The notes under the pieces were generated by a model. It was not told the DNA's origin, did not search any database, and worked only from the letters and a program-made list of their open reading frames with translations. This document shows, in pieces, positions 8,444-17,217 of a stretch of 64,000 nucleotides of DNA. The stretch spans positions 2,232,001-2,296,000 of the forward strand of contig NZ_CP170197.1 in NCBI RefSeq assembly GCF_047300855.1, read 5' to 3'. The position numbers and the translations under genes were made by a program. Source of the stretch: Sulfuriferula sp047300855 (GTDB lineage: Bacteria > Pseudomonadota > Gammaproteobacteria > Burkholderiales > Sulfuriferulaceae). Each line of letters begins with the position of its first letter. Position 1 is the first letter of the stretch.

Positions 8444-9883
8444 ATGCATGAATCTACAACCATATTGTCTAAACCGCCCGCATTCAACGAAATGCTCTCC
8501 CCGGAAGGCGAAGTGCGCGATCAATACAGGGATGTAACTGGCCAGCTATTTTCCATGCCCCTGGAAGCACTATCTCTGAAACAACGCGAAGCCGAGGTAC
8601 TGTTTCGTCGACTGGGAATTACCTTTGCCGTTTATGGGCAGGACGCAGGCGCTGAACGCCTGATTCCATTCGACGTTATTCCACGCATATTCAGTGCCAG
8701 CGAATGGGGTCTCCTGGCGCGCGGCCTGAAGCAGCGAGTGCGAGCGATTAACGCTTTTTTACACGATATTTATCACGGCCAGGAAATCATCAAGGCCGGT
8801 TTGATTCCCGCCCATCAGATACTGAAAAACAGCCAGTATCAGCCGGAAATGCAAGGTATCGATTTGCCTAATCATATCTATGCACACATTGCCGGCATTG
8901 ATCTGGTGCGTGTGGCAGAAAAGGACTTCTATGTACTGGAAGACAATCTGCGCACACCCTCTGGCGTGTCATACATGCTGGAAAACCGAAATACCATGAT
9001 GCGGCTGTTTCCCGATCTGTTTGCCAGCCATACCGTCGCCCCGGTCGACCACTATCCGCAAATGCTGCTCGACACCCTGATCGAGGCGGCCCCCCCCAAT
9101 GTGGATCAACCAGTAATTGTTGTGATGACACCTGGAGCCAACAACAGTGCCTATTTCGAACACGCTTTCCTCGCCAGTCAAATGGGGGTGGAACTGGTGG
9201 AGGGCAAGGATTTGTTTGTCCATGCAGACAAGGTCTACATGCATACCACCGAGGGTCCGCAGCAAATACACGTCATTTATCGACGTGTGGATGATGATTT
9301 TCTCGATCCGCTGGTTTTCCGCCCCGATTCGATGCTGGGCGTTCCCGGTCTGATGGGCGCATACCGCGGTGGAGGGGTAGTACTGGCCAACGGTGTCGGC
9401 ACCGGCGTGGCCGATGACAAGTCAACTTACCCTTATGTGCCGGCCATGATCGAATTTTATCTGGGAGAAAAACCCATTCTTTCCAACGTACCCACCTGGC
9501 GTCTGAGCGAGCCGGAAGATCTCAAATACGTACTCGCCCACTTGCCAGAGCTCGTAGTGAAAGAAGTACAAGGCTCGGGAGGCTACGGCATGCTGGTCGG
9601 TCCGACCAGCACTCCCGATGAAATTGTTGCGTACCGCGAACGGATTCTGACCAGCCCTGCCAGCTTTATCGCCCAACCAACTTTGGCGCTATCCACCTGC
9701 CCTACCCTGGTAGAGGCCGGTATCGCCCCACGTCACGTGGATTTGCGCCCATTCGTACTGTCCGGCAAGGAAATCCGCCTGGTGCCGGGAGGACTCACCC
9801 GCGTGGCATTGACCGAGGGATCACTGGTCGTCAACTCATCCCAGGGCGGCGGCACCAAGGACACCTGGATATTGGAGGATTAA
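8444..9883 (+). CDS. Circularly permuted ATP-grasp type 2 protein
   Basis: A 479-residue member of the circularly permuted ATP-grasp family (formerly DUF404/DUF407). Family-typical blocks include FVLEDN-type FYVLEDNLRTPSGVSYMLEN, YRRVDDDFLDP, ANGVGTGVADDK and the C-terminal EVQGSGGYGMLVGP and SSQGGGTKDTW. Such enzymes are predicted to form peptide-like amide bonds with ATP, and they co-occur with alpha-E proteins and transglutaminases. It is the first gene of the Anbu operon and ends 3 bases before the next start. The substrate is not known for the family, and ligase activity is inferred. Confidence 0.88.
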   Translation: MHESTTILSKPPAFNEMLSPEGEVRDQYRDVTGQLFSMPLEALSLKQREAEVLFRRLGITFAVYGQDAGAERLIPFDVIPRIFSASEWGLLARGLKQRVRAINAFLHDIYHGQEIIKAGLIPAHQILKNSQYQPEMQGIDLPNHIYAHIAGIDLVRVAEKDFYVLEDNLRTPSGVSYMLENRNTMMRLFPDLFASHTVAPVDHYPQMLLDTLIEAAPPNVDQPVIVVMTPGANNSAYFEHAFLASQMGVELVEGKDLFVHADKVYMHTTEGPQQIHVIYRRVDDDFLDPLVFRPDSMLGVPGLMGAYRGGGVVLANGVGTGVADDKSTYPYVPAMIEFYLGEKPILSNVPTWRLSEPEDLKYVLAHLPELVVKEVQGSGGYGMLVGPTSTPDEIVAYRERILTSPASFIAQPTLALSTCPTLVEAGIAPRHVDLRPFVLSGKEIRLVPGGLTRVALTEGSLVVNSSQGGGTKDTWILED

Positions 9884-9886
9884 ATC

Positions 9887-10879
9887 ATGTTGTCACGAAC
9901 CGCAGATCACCTGTTCTGGATGGCGCGCTACATCGAGCGTGCCGAAAATACCGCTCGCGTACTGGATGTCACGCATAGCACCTCGTTGCTCCCGGACGAT
10001 TCCGCTGGCGCAGAAGCCAACTTGTGGTATGCCCCCCTCAACATTTCTGGCTGTGCCGCCGACTATACTGCCAAATATGGCGGATTGGCGGAATCGGTTT
10101 CGGTAACACGCTTTATCGCACTGGATCCGGACAACCCGGCCAGCATCTATACCAGCCTAATGCTGGCCCGGGAAAACGCACGCGCTGTTCGCGGTGCAAT
10201 CACCGGAGAAATGTGGGAAATCATTAACGCCACCTGGCTGGAACTCAACCGCATGTCACCTACCCTCAGTGGCAATCGTCTGACACCATTTTTCGACTGG
10301 GTGAAAGAACGCTCGCACCTGTTTCGCGGGGTGACTCTGGGGACCATTCTCAAAGACGATGCGCTCAACTTCATCCGCCTCGGCACCTTTCTGGAGCGGG
10401 CTGACAACACCGCGCGCATTCTCGACGTCAAGTACCACATTCTGCTGCCCAGCGTACAGGATGTCGGCGGCGCAGCAGATTATTACCAGTGGGGTGCGCT
10501 GTTGCGTTCGGTCAGTGCACTTGAGGCATATCGTAAAATATACCGCGATGTGATTTCACCGCAACGCGTTGCCGAGCTATTGGTACTGCGCGCCGACATG
10601 CCGCGTTCGCTGCACGCCTGTCTGAACGAGGTGGATTCCACTCTGGAAATCATCAACGGCTCGACCGGACGCGAAGCTCGCCGTTGCGCGGGCGAACTAC
10701 ATGCTTCCCTGCATTTCAATCTCATTGAAAATATCTTCGCCGAAGGATTGCATGAGTATCTGACCGACTTTCTCGGGCGGATCGATGTCCTCGCGAAGGA
10801 AATTCGCAGCGCATATCTGGCGCGCCGCGACGAATCAGTTGTGCCGTTTCCCATGCGCCAGATGGCTCAAGTACAGTAA
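9887..10879 (+). CDS. Alpha-E domain protein
   Basis: A 330-residue all-helical protein opening MLSRTADHLFWMARYIERAE, the hallmark of the alpha-E family, followed by ENTARVLDV. The second half repeats FLERADNTARILDVKYH. Its constant neighbour across genomes is the circularly permuted ATP-grasp gene, which lies 3 bases upstream here, so the two probably form one functional unit. The molecular role is unknown; a scaffold or partner of the ligase is the usual suggestion. A 30-base gap to the Anbu gene contains a small coupling ORF. Confidence 0.88.
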   Translation: MLSRTADHLFWMARYIERAENTARVLDVTHSTSLLPDDSAGAEANLWYAPLNISGCAADYTAKYGGLAESVSVTRFIALDPDNPASIYTSLMLARENARAVRGAITGEMWEIINATWLELNRMSPTLSGNRLTPFFDWVKERSHLFRGVTLGTILKDDALNFIRLGTFLERADNTARILDVKYHILLPSVQDVGGAADYYQWGALLRSVSALEAYRKIYRDVISPQRVAELLVLRADMPRSLHACLNEVDSTLEIINGSTGREARRCAGELHASLHFNLIENIFAEGLHEYLTDFLGRIDVLAKEIRSAYLARRDESVVPFPMRQMAQVQ

Positions 10880-10889
10880 AAGGCACTCC

Positions 10890-10913
10890 ATGACAGCACT
10901 GCTTACCTCATGA
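10890..10913 (+). CDS. Seven-codon leader ORF overlapping the Anbu start
   Basis: ATG at 10890 begins a seven-codon frame (MTALLTS), and its TGA overlaps the Anbu ATG in an ATGA arrangement at 10910-10913. It has AAAGG 7 bases upstream, whereas the Anbu ATG itself has no visible Shine-Dalgarno sequence. The simplest reading is translational coupling: ribosomes load at the mini-ORF and restart at Anbu. Confidence 0.4.
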   Translation: MTALLTS

Positions 10914-11680
10914 CTTATTGCGTCGCGCTCAAGCTCAACGCCGGATTGGTATTTGCTTCGGATTCCCGGACCAACGCGGGGGTGGATCAAATCGCCTGCT
11001 TCAAAAAGATGCGCAGTTTCGTCAATAATGGCGACCGCGTCATCGTCATCCTCAGCTCGGGTAATTTGTCCATCACCCAGAACGCGATCAATTTGTTCGA
11101 GCAACGCGGACGGCGCAATGAATTACGCAATCTGTGGAATGTCGAATCCATGACTGACGTAGCCATGTTGCTTGGAGACTGCCTGCGCGAGGTACGTGAC
11201 CGCGACGGCCCATTTTTACTCGAAGGAAATGTCAGGGTAGGTACTAATTTTATCGTGGGTGGTCAAGTAAGCGGTGAGCCGCCACGCTTGTTCCTGATGT
11301 ACGACGAGGGCAATTTTATCGAGGCTACCGACGAAACCCCTTACTTCCAGATCGGCGAAACCAAATACGGCAAACCCATTATCGATCGCGTCATTCATGC
11401 CGAAACGCCCCTGATGGATGCCATCAAGTGCGTACTGGTATCGTTTGACTCGACCATGCGCAGCAATATCTCGGTAGGACTGCCGATAGATCTGGCGTGC
11501 TATGCGCGCGATAGCTTTAATCTGGATCGCGTACATCACATCACCGATAACGACAGCTATTTTTCCCAGATCAGCCAGCGCTGGAGCGAAGGCCTGCGCG
11601 GCGTATTCGCTTCGCTCCCCGACCCCGATTGGGAAATTGCGCCGGACACCCGCGACAGCTTCTCCATACCGCCTACCTGA
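10910..11680 (+). CDS. anbu: Anbu, proteasome-type peptidase (ancestral beta subunit)
   Basis: A 256-residue Ntn-hydrolase of the Anbu / bacterial proteasome homologue family. It begins M-TYCVALKLNAGLVFASDSR, so removal of Met exposes Thr1, the expected nucleophile. Asp17 lies in SDSRTNAG, and a lysine pair at 31-32 fits the proteasomal catalytic lysine. The glycine-rich block FIVGGQVSGEPPRLFLMYDEGNF (split by family alignment) and FQIGETKYGKPI are also typical. Anbu forms large spiral or ring assemblies, and no robust natural substrate is established. The start is fixed by the need for Thr at position 2. It ends one base before the transglutaminase gene. Confidence 0.93.
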   Translation: MTYCVALKLNAGLVFASDSRTNAGVDQIACFKKMRSFVNNGDRVIVILSSGNLSITQNAINLFEQRGRRNELRNLWNVESMTDVAMLLGDCLREVRDRDGPFLLEGNVRVGTNFIVGGQVSGEPPRLFLMYDEGNFIEATDETPYFQIGETKYGKPIIDRVIHAETPLMDAIKCVLVSFDSTMRSNISVGLPIDLACYARDSFNLDRVHHITDNDSYFSQISQRWSEGLRGVFASLPDPDWEIAPDTRDSFSIPPT

Positions 11681-11681
11681 T

Positions 11682-14600
11682 ATGACCATACGCGTTGCTC
11701 TGCATCATCACAGCCGTTACCGCTTCGATCGTTCGGTCATGGTATTCCCCCATGAAATACGGCTCAAGCCTGCGGCCCATAACCGTACTCCCATTTCGGC
11801 ATATTCGCTTAAGGTGCAGCCAGCCAAACACTTTATTCACTGGCAGCAGGACGCCTACGGTAATTTCGTGGCCCGCCTCACCTTTCCTGAGCCAACACGC
11901 GAACTCGAAGTGACGGTGGACCTGGTGGCGGACATGACGGTAATCAATCCATTCGATTTTTTTGTCGAGCCATGGGCAGAACATTACCCGTTTCAGTATC
12001 CGGCAGAACTTCAGTCCGAGCTCACACCGTTTCTGCAGGCTGATGCTGCGGGAACTGCACTCAATGAATGGCTCGCGGATTTCCATCGCACTTTACCTGC
12101 CGAGATAGGCATCACCAATTTTCTCGTACACACAAATCAACACATACAACGCAGCGTGGCCTATCTCATCCGCATGGAGCCGGGCGTGCAAAGCTGCGAG
12201 GAAACGCTCACCAAAGGCTCCGGCTCGTGCCGCGACAGCGCCTGGCTGCTGGTACAGGTATTACGTAACCAGGGCATTGCCGCACGCTTTGTATCGGGTT
12301 ATCTGATTCAGCTTGCCGCCGATGAAAAACCTCTCAACGGCCCCGCCGGCCCTAGTGCCGATTTCACCGATCTGCACGCCTGGTGCGAAGCTTATATCCC
12401 CGGCGCCGGCTGGATAGGGCTGGATGCAACCTCGGGCCTGCTCGCCGGAGAAGGTCATATTCCACTGGCCGCCACTGCGCAGCCCGCCTCCGCTGCGCCT
12501 ATCAATGGCCTCACCGGCATCTGCGAATCGAAGCTCGACGTGACCATGACTGTCACCCGTATTCACGAAGATCCGCGTGTGACCAAACCCTACACCGACG
12601 CACAGTGGCAGGCGACTAACGCGCTCGGGCTGCAGATTGACGCCGAATTGAAAAAAGGCGATGTGCGCCTCACCCAGGGGGGCGAGCCAACCTTTGTCTC
12701 AATCGACAACATGGACGGCGAGGAATGGAACATCGCCGCGCTGGGCGAAGAAAAATGGACGCTTGCCAATACCCTGATCCGACGTCTGCAAACACGGTTT
12801 GCTCCCGGCAGCGTGCTGCACTTCGGCCAAGGCAAATGGTATCCGGGCGAACCGCTGCCACGCTGGGCTCTGACGGTCTATTGGCGCGCGGATGGCACCC
12901 CACTCTGGCACAACCCGGCACTTGTTGCCGAGGCCAGCAAAACCATCAGCCTCGATGCACTCAAAAACTTCGCCACCCACCTTGCCCAGCGGCTTGGACT
13001 CAACCCAGGCTATATTATCCCGGCGTATGAAGACCCGTGGCAGGCGCTGGATATGGAAAGCCGCTTGCCTGCCAACCTCGACCCACACGTGGCTGACCTC
13101 ACCCAACCCGATGCGCGTACCCGTCTTGCTAAGCAGCTACGCGCCGGACTGGCAGAGGTTGTCGGCTATGTGCTGCCGCTTAAAGCCGGTACCGCCGTAG
13201 CACCGCAATGGCGTTCCAGCCGCTGGCCGTTACGTCAGGATCGACTGTATCTGGTGGCAGGCGATTCCGCGCTGGGTTATCGGCTGCCGCTGGACAGCCT
13301 GCCGTGGCTGGCGCCAGAAGATTTTGAAGTCGAGTTGGCTCCCGACCCGTTTTCCGAGCACGTCCCGCTGCCGGAATCTCCACCTGCTCCCAGGACAACC
13401 GCCGCCTCTGTCATCGACGAATCCCCGAATGCGCGCGAAGTCATCCACACGGCGCTGGCGCTGCAAGTACGCGACGGTCTGTTGCACGTTTTCATGCCGC
13501 CCACCACCACGATTGAATCCTGGCTAGCCTTGGTCGCTGCGCTGGAACACTGCGCTGAAGCACTTAACCAGCCCATTCGCCTGGAAGGTTACGCGCCTCC
13601 GCGCGACCCGCGTTTGTTGTCGCTGTCAGTCACACCCGATCCGGGCGTCATCGAGGTCAACATCCACCCCGCTGCCGATTGGCCGACGCTGATGGAACGT
13701 ACCCAGACACTGTATGAGGATGCACGCCAGACCCGGCTGGGCAGCGAAAAATTCATGCTTGATGGTCGCCACACCGGTACCGGCGGCGGCAACCACGTCA
13801 CGCTGGGAGGGGCTACAGCGGCAGACAGCCCATTTCTGCGCCGGCCGGACCTGCTGAAAAGCCTGATTACTTACTGGCAGCAACATCCGGCCATGTCCTA
13901 CCTGTTTTCCGGACAGTTCATCGGCCCCACCAGCCAGGCGCCGCGGGTGGACGAAGCGCGCGATGACAACCTGTACGAACTGGAAATCGCGTTCCAGCAA
14001 ATGGACGCCAGGCTCACTCCCGGTAAAGAAAGCCACCAGCCCTGGCTGGTGGACCGGCTATTGCGCAATTTATTGATTGACCTGACCGGCAACACGCACC
14101 GCGCGGAATTCTGCATCGACAAGCTGTACGCGCCGGATTCTGTTACCGGACGGCTCGGGCTGGTGGAATTGCGCGCGTTCGAGATGCCGCCCCATTACCG
14201 TATGAGTCTGGTGCAATCGCTATTGCTGCGGGCGCTTGTAGCCCGGTTCTGGAAAACACCTTATCAAGGCAAGCTGGTGTACTGGGATACTGCGCTGCAC
14301 GACCGCTTCATGCTGCCGTATTTTATCGAGCAGGACATACGCGACATCAGCCGCGACCTGCGCGCAGCAGGTTATGCATTCGACGACGCCTGGTTTGCGC
14401 CGTTCATCGAGTTCCGCTTTCCACGCTACGGCAGCGTGGCCTATGAGGGTATACAGCTGGAGCTGCGCCAGGCCATCGAGCCGTGGCATGTGCTGGGCGA
14501 AGAAATGGCCGCGGGCGGGATGGCACGCTATGTGGACTCATCGGCAGAACGGATGCAGGTCAAGGTGCGCGGCATGACCGACAGCCGCCATCAGGTAGCG

Positions 14601-14963
14601 TGCAATGGCCGTCCGCTACCGCTGCATCCGACTGGCGTGCCCGGTGAATTCGTTGCTGCAGTACGCTTCAAGGCATGGGCACCGCCGTCTGCATTACACC
14701 CCGCCATTGGTGTTCATGCGCCCCTGGTATTCGATGTGGTGGACAGCTGGAATGACCGTGCCATCGGGGGTTGCACCTATCACGTCAGCCACCCCGGCGG
14801 GCGCAACTACGACACTTTTCCGGTCAATGCCAATGAGGCTGAGGCGCGCCGCCGAGCGCGGTTCTGGGATCACGGCCACAGCACAGGGGCAATGGTAATC
14901 AAACCCGAAGCACTTAATCCGCGTTTCCCCATGACCCTGGATTTGCGCTGGCAACCCAGGTAA
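11682..14963 (+). CDS. Transglutaminase-like / DUF2126 fusion protein
   Basis: A 1093-residue protein. Residues 1-290 form a bacterial transglutaminase module: N-terminal beta domain, then a papain-like core with Cys183 (GSGSCRDSAW), His232 (FTDLHAWCEAY) and Asp248 (WIGLDATSG). From about residue 300 to the end is DUF2126, with blocks such as RLTQGGEPTFVSIDN, GRHTGTGGGNHVTLGG and VELRAFEMPPHYRMS. The DUF2126 part resembles glutamine-synthetase-like amidoligase folds in predicted structure (family knowledge). The ATG at 11682 follows the Anbu stop by one base, indicating tight co-translation. Likely a peptidase, transamidase or ligase working with the upstream ATP-grasp protein. Confidence 0.9.
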   Translation: MTIRVALHHHSRYRFDRSVMVFPHEIRLKPAAHNRTPISAYSLKVQPAKHFIHWQQDAYGNFVARLTFPEPTRELEVTVDLVADMTVINPFDFFVEPWAEHYPFQYPAELQSELTPFLQADAAGTALNEWLADFHRTLPAEIGITNFLVHTNQHIQRSVAYLIRMEPGVQSCEETLTKGSGSCRDSAWLLVQVLRNQGIAARFVSGYLIQLAADEKPLNGPAGPSADFTDLHAWCEAYIPGAGWIGLDATSGLLAGEGHIPLAATAQPASAAPINGLTGICESKLDVTMTVTRIHEDPRVTKPYTDAQWQATNALGLQIDAELKKGDVRLTQGGEPTFVSIDNMDGEEWNIAALGEEKWTLANTLIRRLQTRFAPGSVLHFGQGKWYPGEPLPRWALTVYWRADGTPLWHNPALVAEASKTISLDALKNFATHLAQRLGLNPGYIIPAYEDPWQALDMESRLPANLDPHVADLTQPDARTRLAKQLRAGLAEVVGYVLPLKAGTAVAPQWRSSRWPLRQDRLYLVAGDSALGYRLPLDSLPWLAPEDFEVELAPDPFSEHVPLPESPPAPRTTAASVIDESPNAREVIHTALALQVRDGLLHVFMPPTTTIESWLALVAALEHCAEALNQPIRLEGYAPPRDPRLLSLSVTPDPGVIEVNIHPAADWPTLMERTQTLYEDARQTRLGSEKFMLDGRHTGTGGGNHVTLGGATAADSPFLRRPDLLKSLITYWQQHPAMSYLFSGQFIGPTSQAPRVDEARDDNLYELEIAFQQMDARLTPGKESHQPWLVDRLLRNLLIDLTGNTHRAEFCIDKLYAPDSVTGRLGLVELRAFEMPPHYRMSLVQSLLLRALVARFWKTPYQGKLVYWDTALHDRFMLPYFIEQDIRDISRDLRAAGYAFDDAWFAPFIEFRFPRYGSVAYEGIQLELRQAIEPWHVLGEEMAAGGMARYVDSSAERMQVKVRGMTDSRHQVACNGRPLPLHPTGVPGEFVAAVRFKAWAPPSALHPAIGVHAPLVFDVVDSWNDRAIGGCTYHVSHPGGRNYDTFPVNANEAEARRRARFWDHGHSTGAMVIKPEALNPRFPMTLDLRWQPR

Positions 14964-14977
14964 GCACAGGAACAGAC

Positions 14978-16198
14978 ATGCTCCATTCAACCGACCGCCC
15001 GCGCTTTGGCGACAAGCAAAACTCCGCGTTCTTTGAGACATACCTGCCGCGCCTGCTGGAGGCGCGCGACCGCAGCGGCCTGACCGAAATGATCGGTGGC
15101 ATCGAGGCAGTGATGATTACTGTGGAGCCGGGCAATGCGCTTGAATACATCGCCGAACTGGCGCTGATGACGCCGTATCATTATCTGGTCACGCTGGACA
15201 GCCCAAAACATCTCACACACGTACTGCGCATCGATATGAATGCGCCCGACATCCTGTTGCGCGAGGTAAAAGATCCGGGCTACAGCGATATTTTCCGCAG
15301 CCTGAATGACTTGTACCCGGTGGGCGCACGGCGTCCGCACAGCCGTTATCTGGGCGAAATCCTGCTCACGTCCAACCGTCACGAAGTCGTTGCACAGCAA
15401 CAGGAGCGCGAGTTTCGCTTCTTTCCCATCGGCCAGCTCGCCGAACTGGATTTACCGCTTAATGTGAGCCTGTCCAAGCCCTCACCCTATACCCAGAACA
15501 TGGTGGGCTATATGGAGCGAGCTGCGGACGGTATCCGCGTCTATCAGCATGGTGAATGCGTCATCCTTGACAGTGCGCAAGCGGCCTACGAACGCGGCAA
15601 GGAGATGCAGGAACGGATCGGCATCAAAGACCTCATTCTGCCTATCGACCATCTTGCCACCCGCGTGTACAGTCAGAACCGCGAGGCCGCTTTGCTTGAA
15701 TACCTGGCGCTGTCGAGCTACTACTACTGGGGCAGCTACGATATCGGGGATCAGAACTCCTCCACCAACGTCACCAAAAACGTGCGCGGCGTACCCGAAT
15801 CCGCAAGCCCGGCCAAGGTGTTCACCGCCAACAATCACCCCTACTGCGTCAACCACCTGGATAAACTGCCCAGCCCCACCGAAACCTTCGTGCGCAACTA
15901 TGGCCCGCGCTTGCACCACATGGCGCTTGCGGTAAAAGATGGCCAGCATGACGGCAAGGAATCTATTGATATTGTCGTGGAAGCGATCACTGCCCAGGGC
16001 AAAGGCTTTCTGCTCGACACCGTCGGCTCACGTGAGGAGGGTCTCAAGCAAATCTTCTCTTCCGCGTCGGATTTTTCCGCGCTGATTATCGAATACGTAC
16101 AACGTTTCGGCGACTTTCAAGGCTTCTTCGCACGTGACAATGTCGCGCTATTAACGTTTGCGGCGGGGCTGGAAGAAGGCGTGCGGGAGGCGAGTTGA
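14978..16198 (+). CDS. VOC-superfamily protein resembling 4-hydroxyphenylpyruvate dioxygenase
   Basis: A 406-residue protein 14 bases after the transglutaminase-DUF2126 gene. The C-terminal half carries the three-ligand pattern of HPPD-type Fe(II) dioxygenases: His225 in PIDHLATRV, His313/314 in RLHHMALAV and Glu372 in ALIIEYVQR. LKQIFSS and a late FFARDNVALL segment follow, as in HPPD (LLQIFT ... EIIQR ... GFGxGNFxAL). The N-terminal 200 residues are more divergent. HPPD converts hydroxyphenylpyruvate to homogentisate, but there is no tyrosine pathway gene here, so the substrate is probably different. This is not a usual member of Anbu operons as far as I know. Confidence 0.65.
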   Translation: MLHSTDRPRFGDKQNSAFFETYLPRLLEARDRSGLTEMIGGIEAVMITVEPGNALEYIAELALMTPYHYLVTLDSPKHLTHVLRIDMNAPDILLREVKDPGYSDIFRSLNDLYPVGARRPHSRYLGEILLTSNRHEVVAQQQEREFRFFPIGQLAELDLPLNVSLSKPSPYTQNMVGYMERAADGIRVYQHGECVILDSAQAAYERGKEMQERIGIKDLILPIDHLATRVYSQNREAALLEYLALSSYYYWGSYDIGDQNSSTNVTKNVRGVPESASPAKVFTANNHPYCVNHLDKLPSPTETFVRNYGPRLHHMALAVKDGQHDGKESIDIVVEAITAQGKGFLLDTVGSREEGLKQIFSSASDFSALIIEYVQRFGDFQGFFARDNVALLTFAAGLEEGVREAS

Positions 16199-16248
16199 TA
16201 CAGGAGATACATCCTCCCATCCATTGTCCATAATAATGCGGGGTCGAC

Positions 16249-17127
16249 ATGATCAGATTAAAATTCGACATAGAACTTGGCTACGAAATCGTCGGATCTG
16301 CAAGCGATTTCATCTTTAACATTCATGCCGCGCAAACAGCCCATCAATCAGTCGTCAACGAGCAGCTTTATCTCAGCCAGCAGGTAACTCCGGTGATCTA
16401 TACCGATCTGACCTTTGGCACGCGTTACATGCGACTGCAAGCCGCCCCTGGCCCGTTGACCGTACGCTACGAGGCGACAGTTGATATCTCCCATTATTTC
16501 GAGTCGCCTGAAAACCTTGCGGAAGTCCCGATTTCGCAACTGCCGTCGGAGGTGCTGCAGTATATTTACCCGAGTCGCTACTGCCAGTCCGACCGGTTGG
16601 GGAAGCTGGCAACCTGGGAATTCGCGCATTTTCAACCCGGCTATCCGCGGGTACAGGCGATACAGGATTGGGTGCGCCGGCGCACGTCATTTTTGTCAGG
16701 AAGCTCGAACAGCAACACCTCGGCAACCGATACCCTCATCGAGCAGGCGGGGATATGCCGTGACTTCGCCCATTTGATGATAGCGTTGTGCCGGGCGATG
16801 AATATCCCTGCACGCTTCGTCACGGGAATCGATTATGGCGCCGACCCAATATTAGGGCCGACCGATTTTCATGCCTTCGTCGAAGTTTTTCTCAGTAACC
16901 GCTGGTATTCCTTTGATCCCAGCGGCATTTCACCGCCGATGGGTCTGGTCAGACTCGGTACCGGGCGGGACGCTGCCGATGCTTCATTCGCTACGGTGTT
17001 CGGCTCGGTCAAATCAATTGCGCCAGTGATCAACATTGCGGCGATAGACGACCCCGCCAATGGCTATACACTGCCACGGCATTGCACGGACGTCTTGTCC
17101 AGCACAGAGCCTATCCATACACAATGA
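16249..17127 (+). CDS. Transglutaminase family protein
   Basis: A 292-residue protein with an N-terminal beta domain and a papain-like transglutaminase core. The full triad is present: Cys170 (GICRDFAHL), His208 (TDFHAFVEVF) and Asp223 (YSFDPSG). No signal peptide is visible, so it is probably cytosolic like its neighbours. It is the last gene of the operon, 50 bases after the dioxygenase-like gene. Bacterial members act as cysteine peptidases or transamidases, and the substrate is unknown. It differs from the first transglutaminase by lacking DUF2126, so the operon has two separate thiol enzymes. Confidence 0.88.
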   Translation: MIRLKFDIELGYEIVGSASDFIFNIHAAQTAHQSVVNEQLYLSQQVTPVIYTDLTFGTRYMRLQAAPGPLTVRYEATVDISHYFESPENLAEVPISQLPSEVLQYIYPSRYCQSDRLGKLATWEFAHFQPGYPRVQAIQDWVRRRTSFLSGSSNSNTSATDTLIEQAGICRDFAHLMIALCRAMNIPARFVTGIDYGADPILGPTDFHAFVEVFLSNRWYSFDPSGISPPMGLVRLGTGRDAADASFATVFGSVKSIAPVINIAAIDDPANGYTLPRHCTDVLSSTEPIHTQ

Positions 17128-17217
17128 TTCCCAACGGATGAAATACCTGACAAGGCGTTTTGGACAGCCTTAACAAACTCGATCAGAACCGGGAGCAGTA
17201 TTCTGTGGCGGCCATGC

